Assembly: GCA_900544075.1 (NCBI GenBank)
Contig: UQTJ01000075.1
Span: 1-6,988, forward strand
Source: an uncultured Bacteroides sp.
GTDB taxonomy: Bacteria; Bacteroidota; Bacteroidia; Bacteroidales; Bacteroidaceae
Direction: 5' to 3'
DNA length: 6,988 nt
A program made the position numbers and the translations under genes. Every line of letters begins with the position of its first letter. Positions within the stretch are counted from its first letter, which is position 1. Below the pieces are notes generated by a model, which searched no databases, was not told the DNA's origin, and was given only the letters and a program-made list of their open reading frames with translations. Of the stretch, positions 1 to 6,712 are shown piece by piece.

Positions 1-94
1 TGAAGGCTTTTCCCGGCAGATAGACCACTTCATCCGCCAGTTGTTCGATGGCTTCTCGGATGTAAGGTATTTTGTTGTCTACGATTACTTTCAT
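1..94 (-). CDS. pdxB: 4-phosphoerythronate dehydrogenase, N-terminal fragment cut by the window edge
   Basis: This is the start of a minus-strand gene whose ATG complements positions 92-94; 31 codons are visible before the window ends. The peptide begins MKVIVDNKIPYIREAIEQL and continues to a Leu-Pro-Gly-Lys motif. The pattern V-D-x-x-x-P-Y near the N-terminus, followed about 20 residues later by x-P-G, is characteristic of PdxB. PdxB is the cytoplasmic NAD-dependent dehydrogenase that oxidises 4-phospho-D-erythronate in the DXP-dependent route to pyridoxal 5'-phosphate. The catalytic and NAD-binding parts lie outside the window, so the call rests on the N-terminus alone. A related D-2-hydroxyacid dehydrogenase is the main alternative. 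It is transcribed away from glf and appears functionally unrelated to the LPS genes. Confidence 0.8.
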   Translation of the reverse strand, partial: MKVIVDNKIPYIREAIEQLADEVVYLPGKAF

Positions 95-133
95 CTTTAC
101 TATATACTGTTCTAAAGTCTTTTTTAGAGTCTG

Positions 134-141
134 CAAATGTA
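134..141 (-). promoter_or_regulatory. Putative Bacteroidetes -7 box for pdxB
   Basis: The minus strand reads TACATTTG, an exact match to the Bacteroidetes primary-sigma -7 consensus TAnnTTTG. Transcription would start near position 127, giving a leader of roughly 30 bases before the pdxB ATG. I see no clear TTTG -33 element at the usual spacing, so the call rests on the -7 box and its position. Confidence 0.5.
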
Positions 142-204
142 TATACTTTTGATGAAATGCGATACTAAAACAGAAACAATGCATCGTAAATCTTATTTTA
201 TTCC

Positions 205-212
205 TATCTTTG
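205..212 (+). promoter_or_regulatory. Putative Bacteroidetes -7 box for the glf operon
   Basis: TATCTTTG matches TAnnTTTG exactly and lies 27 bases before the ATG at 240. It predicts a transcription start near 219 and a short leader of about 20 bases. An in-frame TTG at 210-212 lies inside this box, so translation cannot begin there if this promoter is used; this supports the ATG at 240. No convincing -33 TTTG is visible. No other candidate promoter is obvious in the operon, whose genes are 5-13 bp apart. Confidence 0.6.
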
Positions 213-239
213 CCAAATAGGATTAATAGACTATGTGAT

Positions 240-1355
240 ATGGTAAAGCAGTATGATTATCTGATTGTTGGCGCAGGATTATTTGGTGCCATTTTTGCTT
301 GTGAAGCAAAGAAAAGAGGAAAACGTTGTCTGGTGCTTGATAAGCGAAAACATTGTGGCGGAAATATTTATTGCGAAGACATTGAAGGTATTCATGTGCA
401 TAAATATGGAGCACATATATTTCATACAGACAATAAGGAAGTGTGGGATTATGTAAACCGCTTAGTTGAATTTAATCGATTTACTAATTCTCCATTGGCT
501 TGTTTTAAAGGAGAATTATATAATCTTCCGTTTAACATGAATACTTTCTATCAATTGTGGAAAGTGAAAACTCCGGCAGAGGCGAAAGCAAAAATAGAAA
601 CACAGCGTAAGGCTTATAATCATATTTCTGATCCTGTTAATTTGGAGGAACAGGCGTTGAAATTGTGTGGTGAAGATATTTATAATGTCTTGATTAAGGG
701 CTATACAGAAAAACAGTGGGGGCGCGCTGCCACAGAATTACCGCCTTTTATTATAAAGCGCATTCCTTTCCGCTTTGTTTTTGATAATAACTATTTTAAT
801 GATGCGTATCAAGGAATTCCTAAAGGGGGATATAATGTGTTGATTGAAAAACTTCTGGAGGGAATTGAAGTACGTTTAGGAGTCGATTATTTTAAAGAAC
901 GTTCTTTTTGGGATGGCATTGCCAATAAGATTTTATTCACAGGCTGTATTGATGAATTTTTTGATTACCAATGTGGACAACTGGAGTATAGGAGCTTGCG
1001 GTTCGAACAGAAAATGTTGGAAATTGATGATTTTCAGGGAAATGCGGTGGTGAATTACACAGAACGTGAAATACCTTATACCCGAATTATTGAGCATAAA
1101 CATTTTGAGTTTGGGAAACAACCTGTGACAGTTATTACTTATGAATATCCTGATAATTTTGAATTAGGGAAGGAGCCTTATTATCCAATTAATGATAAGC
1201 GTAATATGGACATGTTCAAACGTTATCAGGATTTAGCTCAGCAAAAGAAGAATGTATTATTTGGTGGTAGATTGGCACAATATACATATGCTGATATGGA
1301 TGATACCGTAGAAGCTGCACTGAATCTAGTTAAAAAAGAATTTGTAAATGAATAA
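240..1355 (+). CDS. glf: UDP-galactopyranose mutase
   Basis: This cytoplasmic flavoenzyme converts UDP-galactopyranose to UDP-galactofuranose, the donor for galactofuranose in surface glycans. From the ATG at 240 it has 371 residues, close to the usual bacterial length of about 370. Visible family motifs are the FAD-binding GAGLFG at 11-16 with the following LDKR at 33-36 and GGN at 40-42; YGAHIFHT at 56-63; FNMNTF at 98-103; YTEKQWG at 155-161; IPKGGYN at 193-199; LEYRSLRFE at 248-256; PYYPI at 313-317; and FGGRLAQY at 341-348. Arg174, Tyr185, Arg282, Tyr314, Arg344 and Tyr350 fall where family active-site residues are expected. A TTG ten codons upstream is in frame but sits within the promoter box, so I rejected it. 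The segment FTGCIDEFFD at 233-242 has Cys where I would expect Pro. It leads a four-gene operon with glycosyltransferases and an LPS kinase, which points to LPS or LOS rather than general metabolism. Confidence 0.96.
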   Translation: MVKQYDYLIVGAGLFGAIFACEAKKRGKRCLVLDKRKHCGGNIYCEDIEGIHVHKYGAHIFHTDNKEVWDYVNRLVEFNRFTNSPLACFKGELYNLPFNMNTFYQLWKVKTPAEAKAKIETQRKAYNHISDPVNLEEQALKLCGEDIYNVLIKGYTEKQWGRAATELPPFIIKRIPFRFVFDNNYFNDAYQGIPKGGYNVLIEKLLEGIEVRLGVDYFKERSFWDGIANKILFTGCIDEFFDYQCGQLEYRSLRFEQKMLEIDDFQGNAVVNYTEREIPYTRIIEHKHFEFGKQPVTVITYEYPDNFELGKEPYYPINDKRNMDMFKRYQDLAQQKKNVLFGGRLAQYTYADMDDTVEAALNLVKKEFVNE

Positions 1356-1360
1356 ATAAC

Positions 1361-2077
1361 ATGAAAAGTCTGCATATCATTACTCCAGTCAAAGATTCTA
1401 TAGAGTTTACTTTGGAAACAATAAAAGCTATTTTGAATTCCGAGATAAAAGTTCCTTATACTTATACGGTATATAATGATTTTAGCACGGAGGAGAATAC
1501 AAAAATCTTGGAAGAAAGTTCAAAGCAATTGGGCTTTCGATTAGTTAATCTGTCTGATTTGACAGATCATCCTTCACCTAATTATTTATTGGTGTTGCAG
1601 ATGGCCCAGAAAGAAGCGATTGAGGCAGAAGCTGGTTTGTTGATTGTAGAATCGGATGTGGTGGTGAAAAAGAATACCTTGCAAGATTTATTTGATGGAG
1701 CTTTGGCGCACCCTGATTGCGCTATTGCAGCAGCTGTGACTACAGATGAATCTGGAGAAATAAATTACCCTTATCTGCATGCCAAAGGAAATGAAAATAA
1801 AATCTATGCGGAAAAGAAACATTGTAGTTTTTGTTGCTCTTTGTTGACATTGAGCTTCTTGAAAGAGTTTGATTTTCATCAGCTGGATGCTACGAAGAAC
1901 TGGTATGATGTAACGATTTCTCATGAGGCTTTAAAGAAGGGCTTCCAAAATTATTTGTTTACAGTCTTGCCTGTCTGGCATCGTCCTCATGGAAGTCGTC
2001 CATGGAAACAGTTGAAATACAAGAACCCGTTGAAATATTATTGGTTGAAGTTTACAAAGGGATTGGATAAGATTTAG
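1361..2077 (+). CDS. Small GT-A-like glycosyltransferase, family 2-related
   Basis: This 238-residue protein looks like a compact nucleotide-sugar glycosyltransferase, probably acting at the cytoplasmic face of the inner membrane. The N-terminus, MKSLHIITPVKDS followed by YNDFST at 38-43, resembles the nucleotide-binding half of a GT-A fold. ESDVVV at 97-102 occupies the place of a metal-binding DxD-type motif. Later landmarks are WYDVTISHEA at 181-190, where family 2 enzymes often have their acidic acceptor or catalytic segment, and VWHRPHGSR at 205-213. A short Cys-rich stretch, HCSFCCS, lies at 154-160. No signal peptide or transmembrane segment is evident, and the last 25 residues are basic and aromatic, as in membrane-associated transferases. 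It starts 5 bases after glf stops and ends 13 bases before the kinase gene. Donor and acceptor cannot be read from the sequence; galactofuranose is possible but unproven. Confidence 0.75.
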   Translation: MKSLHIITPVKDSIEFTLETIKAILNSEIKVPYTYTVYNDFSTEENTKILEESSKQLGFRLVNLSDLTDHPSPNYLLVLQMAQKEAIEAEAGLLIVESDVVVKKNTLQDLFDGALAHPDCAIAAAVTTDESGEINYPYLHAKGNENKIYAEKKHCSFCCSLLTLSFLKEFDFHQLDATKNWYDVTISHEALKKGFQNYLFTVLPVWHRPHGSRPWKQLKYKNPLKYYWLKFTKGLDKI

Positions 2078-2090
2078 TTAATACGTATTT

Positions 2091-2831
2091 ATGAGTTTCT
2101 TTAATCATCAGACTCTGGTATTAAGTCCCGAATGTGAGTCTTTTCGGGATTTCGTGCTTTCTATTCCGGATCGTTTTGAGAAGGGAGAGGGTACCATCAT
2201 ACATAAAGGTAGAAATGAATTGAGAAAAATTACCTATAATGGAAACGTACTTGTAGTAAAATCTTTTCGTACTCCGAATATAATCAATCGTTGGGTGTAT
2301 GGAGTCTTTCGTCCTTCAAAAGCCAAACGTTCTTTTGAACATGCCCAGATGTTATTGGATATAGGTGTAGGTACTCCTCGTCCCGTTGGATATTTGAATA
2401 TCCGTAAAGGATTGATGTTTGACCGAAGTTATTATGTAACGTATGCATCTGAATGCCCGCATACTTATGAGGAATTGTTCAAACATAAGTTTGAGTATGA
2501 GGATGATGTGCTTCGTGCAGTAGGTCATGTGACAGCTCAGTTGCATAATCACGGCTATGCTCATAAAGACTATGGTAGAGGAAATATCTTGTTTGCTCAA
2601 ACAGCAGAAGGCATAAAAATAGAAATTGTTGATTTGAACCGCATGGACATTGGCCCGTTAGATATGAAAGCGGGTTGTAAGAATCTGGAGCGCCTTCCTG
2701 CTACTCCTCACATGCATAAGGTGTTGGCCGAGGAATATGCAAAAGAACGTGGTTTTGATGCCGACGAGTGTTACAAGTTGATGGTAGCTTATCGGAGTAC
2801 GCAGCCTGGAAAGATTGATGGTCTTTATTAA
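2091..2831 (+). CDS. LPS core or Kdo kinase, WaaP/KdkA/InaA-like
   Basis: This 246-residue protein has the layout of a small eukaryotic-like kinase of the LPS kinase group (WaaP, Kdo kinase, InaA). Such enzymes use ATP to phosphorylate a sugar of the LPS inner core on the cytoplasmic side. Visible elements are a possible nucleotide loop around 32-42, the VVKSF segment with likely ATP-binding Lys57, Glu84 as a candidate partner, the catalytic loop HKDYGRGNIL at 158-167 with Asp160 and Asn165, and VDLNRM at 180-185 supplying the metal-binding Asp181 in place of DFG. All key catalytic positions are intact. There is no signal peptide. It sits between two glycosyltransferase genes in the glf operon, so a core sugar or Kdo is the most likely substrate. 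Kdo phosphorylation has been reported in Bacteroidales, but the substrate here is inference. Confidence 0.85.
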   Translation: MSFFNHQTLVLSPECESFRDFVLSIPDRFEKGEGTIIHKGRNELRKITYNGNVLVVKSFRTPNIINRWVYGVFRPSKAKRSFEHAQMLLDIGVGTPRPVGYLNIRKGLMFDRSYYVTYASECPHTYEELFKHKFEYEDDVLRAVGHVTAQLHNHGYAHKDYGRGNILFAQTAEGIKIEIVDLNRMDIGPLDMKAGCKNLERLPATPHMHKVLAEEYAKERGFDADECYKLMVAYRSTQPGKIDGLY

Positions 2832-2840
2832 CTAGAGGGT

Positions 2841-3737
2841 ATGAATATAATAGCTGTAGTAGTAACCTATAACCGGAAAGAGTTGTTGAAGCGTAACATT
2901 GCTTGTTTACGCTTGAATACTCCTGTTTCTTCTATTGTGGTTGTAAATAACGGCAGTACGGATGGAACTGGAGCGTGGTTGGACGAACAGGAAGACTTGA
3001 CTGTTATTCATCAGGAAAATGTCGGTGGGTCAGGAGGTTTTTATCGAGGCATTCAGTACGCTTATCAGGCAGGTGCCGACTGGATCTGGTGCATGGACGA
3101 TGATGTGTTTCCTCGTCCGGATTGTATGGAGCATCTGCTGCCTTATACCCATGAACCAGGGGTAGGAATTCTGGCTCCTCGTCGTTTGATGGAAGGACAG
3201 ATTTTTACCAATGATTTTCAAAAGGTGAACCTGAGCAATCCGTTTGCGTCCATGTATCAGCAAAAGCTGAAGAAGCAGGTGGTTAATGGCCCAGTGGATA
3301 TTTGTGGCACGGCTTTTGAAGGACTTTGTATAAGCCGTAAGGCCGTTGCAGAAATAGGGTTGCCTAATAAAGAGTTGTTTATTTTTTGTGACGATACTGA
3401 TTACTGTCTGCGTGCAGTATTGGCAGGCTTCCGGATTCTATATATTCCCTCAGCCTTGATGGATAAGGAAAAATTCTTTTCAAATGATAGCTGGGAGGAG
3501 AGAAGCCGGAAGAAAAAATGGAAACGTTTTTATCAGGTACGTAATTCCACTTATCTGAATCATCATTATGGACGTAACTGGTGGGTGAAATATCTGCGTG
3601 GTTTCAATGGAGTGCTGGGATATTTGTTGGTAGCTTTATTCACTTGCCCATTTAAGAACGTGTATACACTGAATGACGTAGCCAAATTCTGGCAAGCTTA
3701 TTGTGATGGAATCCACGAGAAGTTAGGAAGATATTAG
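2841..3737 (+). CDS. Glycosyltransferase family 2, galactofuranosyltransferase-like
   Basis: This 298-residue enzyme is a GT-A family 2 glycosyltransferase. It starts with the nucleotide-binding VVVTYNR at 6-12 and VVVNNGSTDGT at 33-43. QENVGGSGGFYRG at 58-70 follows, a Gly-rich signature I associate with the rhamnosyl and galactofuranosyl (GlfT2-like) branch. The metal-binding triad is WCMDDD at 83-88. FCDDTDYCLRA at 182-192 carries the likely catalytic acids. A hydrophobic stretch near 246-270 suggests membrane association. It is the last gene of the glf operon, 9 bases after the kinase stop. An AGAGGG run ends one base before the ATG, too close for a normal ribosome binding site. The terminator lies 18 bases downstream. 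Its partnership with Glf makes UDP-galactofuranose a reasonable donor, but rhamnose or another sugar is possible. Confidence 0.88.
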   Translation: MNIIAVVVTYNRKELLKRNIACLRLNTPVSSIVVVNNGSTDGTGAWLDEQEDLTVIHQENVGGSGGFYRGIQYAYQAGADWIWCMDDDVFPRPDCMEHLLPYTHEPGVGILAPRRLMEGQIFTNDFQKVNLSNPFASMYQQKLKKQVVNGPVDICGTAFEGLCISRKAVAEIGLPNKELFIFCDDTDYCLRAVLAGFRILYIPSALMDKEKFFSNDSWEERSRKKKWKRFYQVRNSTYLNHHYGRNWWVKYLRGFNGVLGYLLVALFTCPFKNVYTLNDVAKFWQAYCDGIHEKLGRY

Positions 3738-3755
3738 AGTATAAACATAAAAATG

Positions 3756-3799
3756 CAAACGGCTTTAAAGGGTATTTACAATTCCTTTAAAGCCGTTTG
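3756..3799. terminator. Bidirectional Rho-independent terminator between convergent genes
   Basis: CAAACGGCTTTAAAGG at 3756-3771 is the exact inverse of 3784-3799, giving a perfect 16-bp stem with a 12-base loop. In the minus direction the stem is followed by CATTTTTATG, which contains a five-T run. In the plus direction it is followed by a weaker T-rich stretch (TTCTTATT). It lies in the 68-base gap between the ends of the convergent glf operon and ABC exporter gene, so it probably stops transcription from both sides. Confidence 0.9.
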
Positions 3800-3805
3800 T
3801 TCTTA

Positions 3806-5647
3806 TTACAGTGCCTGCATGTCGTTCAAACGTTTGTAGTATCCGTTTTGTGCAAGCAGTTCTTCATGCTTTCCGTTTTCTACAATCTTTCCTTCATACA
3901 ACACATAAATCTGGTTGGCATTTTTGATGGTCGACAGGCGGTGTGCAATAGCAATAGTCGTTCTGGTTTTCATCAAGCGTTCCAAAGCTTCTTGTACCAA
4001 ACGTTCACTTTCCGTATCAAGTGCTGAAGTAGCCTCGTCCAGTATTAAGATAGCCGGATTCTTTAGAATAGCCCGTGCGATGGATATACGCTGGCGTTGT
4101 CCTCCAGAAAGGCGGCACCCCCGGTCACCGATGTTGGTATCATATCCTTGTTCTGATTCCATAATAAAATCGTGTGCATTGGCAATCTTGGCAGCTTCTA
4201 TCACTTGTTCTTTTGTCGCATTCTCTACACCGAACGTGATATTGTTGTAGAAACTATCATTAAATAGGATAGCTTCCTGGTTCACATATCCGATAAGTGA
4301 ACGGAGGTCGCTGATAGATACATCTTTTATATTCACTCCGTCAATCAGAATTTCTCCTCCTTGTACGTCGTGGAATCGGGGCAGCAAGTCTACCAGAGTT
4401 GATTTACCGGAGCCGCTTTGTCCCACCAGCGCAATCGTTTCTCCTTTTTTGATACGGAGATTAATGTCATTCAACACCTGTGTCTGGCCGTTGTAGCTGA
4501 ATGTAATATGGTTGAACTGAATGTCTTTGTTTAATGAAGAAAGATGTTGCGGTTTCTCTTTCTCTACAATGTTGTTAGGTGCTTTTAGAATCTTGTCCAC
4601 ACGTTCCATGGAAGCCAATCCTCTTGGAATCATATAGCTGGCCTTTGAGAAATCCTTCAGCGGATTGATGATGCTATAAAGTATCACCATGTAGTAGATA
4701 AAAGTAGAAGCATCAATGGAAGAGTTATTTCCTAAAATCAATGAACCCCCAAACCATAGTACAAAAACGATAAGCACTGTACCCAGAAATTCGCTCATCG
4801 GGTGTGCCATAGCCTGACGGATGGATACCCGACTGGTTGCATCACGATATTCATTACTGCATTTATTGAAACGATTGATCATCTTCTCTTCAGCAGTAAA
4901 GGCTTTGATAACTCGCAGGCCACCTAGGGTCTCTTCCAGCTGCGACATGGTTTCTCCCCATTTTTCCTGTGCATCAAGCGACTGTCTTTTCAGTTTCCTG
5001 CCGATTTTTCCCATTAACCATCCCATGGTAGGCAATACGAGGATAGTAAATAAAGTCAGCTGCCAGCTGATAATCATCAGGGTTGTGAAATAAGAAATAA
5101 TCAGAATCGGGTTCTTCAGCAGCATGTCCAGTGAACTGGTGATGGAGTTTTCAATTTCTGCCACATCTCCACTCATTCGGGCAATAATATCTCCTTTTCT
5201 TTCTTCTGAAAAGAAGCCTAAAGGAAGATAAGTGACTTTTGTGTACACCATTGTACGTATATCCCGCACAATGCCTGTTCGCAAAGGAACCATTACAGCC
5301 GTAGAGCCAAAGTAACAAGCTGTTTTCAGAAAGGTCATGCCTGCCAAAAACAATCCCAAAAGCAACAATGTGGTCGATGGCCCAAAACTGTCTATCAATT
5401 GATTTACATAATAGTAAAAATTATTTATAGCAGTTTCCTTCAATGAATCGACCGACCATTCCCAATCCATATATTGATACACTTTTTCCTGTGCATTCGT
5501 TTTGAAAAGAATATTCAGAATAGGAATTAAAAGAGAAAAAGAAAACACATTGAAAATAGCTGAAAGGATATTCAGAAGAACAGCCCAGCAGACATATTTT
5601 TTGTAGGGCGATACAAACCGCCGCATGAGTTGGAAGAATTCTTTCAT
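3806..5647 (-). CDS. MsbA-type lipid A-core flippase, ABC exporter with fused membrane and ATPase domains
   Basis: This 613-residue half-transporter would work as an inner-membrane homodimer. The N-terminal membrane domain spans roughly residues 1-335, with hydrophobic helices near 18-48, 89-114, 176-211 and 284-331. The ATPase domain follows, with Walker A GQSGSGKST at 409-417, a Q-loop in YVNQEAILF at 454-462, signature LSGGQ at 513-517, Walker B ILILDEATSALD at 533-544, and the H-loop IAHRLST at 567-573. All ATPase motifs are intact. I chose the ATG whose complement ends at 5647; an in-frame extension of 24 codons would start upstream of the apparent promoter and reads MRKGWRTYGI, unlike the family. 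Next to LPS synthesis genes and divergent from a lipid A acyltransferase, export of lipid A-core is the likeliest job. ABC sequence alone cannot exclude another lipid or a drug substrate. Confidence 0.88.
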   Translation of the reverse strand: MKEFFQLMRRFVSPYKKYVCWAVLLNILSAIFNVFSFSLLIPILNILFKTNAQEKVYQYMDWEWSVDSLKETAINNFYYYVNQLIDSFGPSTTLLLLGLFLAGMTFLKTACYFGSTAVMVPLRTGIVRDIRTMVYTKVTYLPLGFFSEERKGDIIARMSGDVAEIENSITSSLDMLLKNPILIISYFTTLMIISWQLTLFTILVLPTMGWLMGKIGRKLKRQSLDAQEKWGETMSQLEETLGGLRVIKAFTAEEKMINRFNKCSNEYRDATSRVSIRQAMAHPMSEFLGTVLIVFVLWFGGSLILGNNSSIDASTFIYYMVILYSIINPLKDFSKASYMIPRGLASMERVDKILKAPNNIVEKEKPQHLSSLNKDIQFNHITFSYNGQTQVLNDINLRIKKGETIALVGQSGSGKSTLVDLLPRFHDVQGGEILIDGVNIKDVSISDLRSLIGYVNQEAILFNDSFYNNITFGVENATKEQVIEAAKIANAHDFIMESEQGYDTNIGDRGCRLSGGQRQRISIARAILKNPAILILDEATSALDTESERLVQEALERLMKTRTTIAIAHRLSTIKNANQIYVLYEGKIVENGKHEELLAQNGYYKRLNDMQAL

Positions 5648-5675
5648 AATAGAGAATGTAACTACTTGTATTTTG

Positions 5676-5683
5676 CAAAGATA
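5676..5683 (-). promoter_or_regulatory. Putative Bacteroidetes -7 box for the ABC exporter
   Basis: The minus strand reads TATCTTTG, identical to the box before glf. It lies 28 bases upstream of the chosen ATG and predicts a leader of about 20 bases. The in-frame ATG at 5719 would lie upstream of this promoter, so the box also settles the start choice. No clear -33 element was seen. Confidence 0.6.
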
Positions 5684-5759
5684 GTGCAAAATACCATAGG
5701 TACGCCATCCTTTCCGCAAAATTTGAACTTTACGTACTGTAAGGATGATATATTTTTTG

Positions 5760-5767
5760 TAGCTTTG
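5760..5767 (+). promoter_or_regulatory. Putative Bacteroidetes -7 box for the acyltransferase gene
   Basis: TAGCTTTG matches TAnnTTTG and lies 25 bases before the ATG at 5793, giving a predicted leader of about 19 bases. Together with the minus-strand box at 5676-5683 it makes the 145-bp gap a back-to-back promoter region, with 76 bases between the two boxes. No clear -33 TTTG is visible. Confidence 0.55.
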
Positions 5768-5792
5768 CCTTGAATTATAACTCCATATTCTG

Positions 5793-6701
5793 ATGAAGCT
5801 GGTATATCGTATATTATTTTTCTTTTTATATCTGTTGTCTTTACTTCCGTTGAGGCTTCTTTACTTTTTCTCCGATTGTTTGTTCTTCCCATTGTTTTAT
5901 GTGGTGAAATACCGTCGGAAAGTGGTGAAAAAGCAATTGGATGAATGTTTTCCGGAGAAAAGTATGAAAGAGAAACGTGATATAGAGCGCCAGTTTTATC
6001 ATTTCTTTTGTGATTATCTGATGGAGGTAATAAAGCTATTCTCTATCTCAAAGAAAGAAATGATGCGACGGATGGAGTTTGTTGGTTTGGATGAAGTTCG
6101 TGCAGATTTAGAGCGTGAAAACAAAAAATTCTGCTTTTTATATTTAGGACATTATTGTAATTGGGAATATATTGCATCCTTGGCTTACTGGTTGCCCGAG
6201 ATACATTGTGGACAGATTTATCATCGGATATATAATCAGTCGTTCGATGACTTGTTTTTGAAGTTGCGAGGGCAGTTTGGTGGAGAGTCTATTTTGATGA
6301 AAGAAACACTTCGACGTATTTTAACCTTGCGCGGACAGGAAAAGAAAGTGATGATTGGCTTTATTTCCGACCAGCTGCCTAAGTGGGAAAATATGAACCA
6401 CTGGACTACTTTCCTGAATCATGAGACTTCTTTCTTCATCGGTGCAGAACGCATTGCCAAGCAGGTAGATGCGGCATTATATTATGTGAGAGTAGAGCGG
6501 ATTCGTCGTGGCTATTATCGCGCTTCTTTTGAGTGTATGGCATTGCATCCGAAAGAATATCCGGATTATGAATTAACAGACTTGTATTCTCGCCGTTTGG
6601 AAGAGCAGATTCGTCAACAGCCAGGATATTGGCTTTGGACACATAAGCGTTGGAAACGAACGAAGGAGGATTGGTTGAAGTGGAAAGAAGATAATAAATA
6701 A
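5793..6701 (+). CDS. Lipid A secondary acyltransferase, LpxL/HtrB family
   Basis: This 302-residue protein belongs to the LpxL/LpxM (HtrB/MsbB) family of inner-membrane enzymes. They move an acyl chain, usually from acyl carrier protein, onto a hydroxyl of a lipid A primary chain. A hydrophobic N-terminal anchor covers about residues 5-38 and is followed by the basic YRRKVVKK. The catalytic HX4E motif is LGHYCNWEY at 118-126, with His120 and Glu125. Other family blocks are FISDQ at 190-194, TTFLNHETSFFIGAERIAK at 205-223, and the C-terminal PGYWLWTHKRWK at 277-288. Length and motifs are normal. It is divergent from the ABC exporter and 11 bases ahead of another glycosyltransferase gene. Which acyl chain and position it serves cannot be read here, so I give no specific symbol. 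Confidence 0.92.
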   Translation: MKLVYRILFFFLYLLSLLPLRLLYFFSDCLFFPLFYVVKYRRKVVKKQLDECFPEKSMKEKRDIERQFYHFFCDYLMEVIKLFSISKKEMMRRMEFVGLDEVRADLERENKKFCFLYLGHYCNWEYIASLAYWLPEIHCGQIYHRIYNQSFDDLFLKLRGQFGGESILMKETLRRILTLRGQEKKVMIGFISDQLPKWENMNHWTTFLNHETSFFIGAERIAKQVDAALYYVRVERIRRGYYRASFECMALHPKEYPDYELTDLYSRRLEEQIRQQPGYWLWTHKRWKRTKEDWLKWKEDNK

Positions 6702-6712
6702 AAAATGTGGCT

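Noticed and set aside
139..146. Palindrome GTATATAC near the pdxB promoter.
   Set aside because: An eight-base AT-rich palindrome in an AT-rich intergenic region is expected by chance.
210..239. In-frame TTG start extending glf by ten codons.
   Set aside because: The TTG lies within the -7 box, the extension does not resemble the family, and the ATG at 240 gives the usual length.
3915..5093. Plus-strand open frames of 90 to 111 codons within the ABC exporter gene.
   Set aside because: They are antisense to a well-supported gene, overlap conserved ATPase and membrane segments, and have no recognisable motifs.
5648..5719. Upstream ATG extending the ABC exporter by 24 residues.
   Set aside because: It lies upstream of the predicted promoter at 5676-5683, and the added residues do not look like an exporter N-terminus.
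5706..5747. Inverted repeat CATCCTT / AAGGATG between the two divergent promoters, a possible operator.
   Set aside because: Seven matched bases separated by 28 are expected fairly often by chance in a region this size, and nothing else supports an operator.
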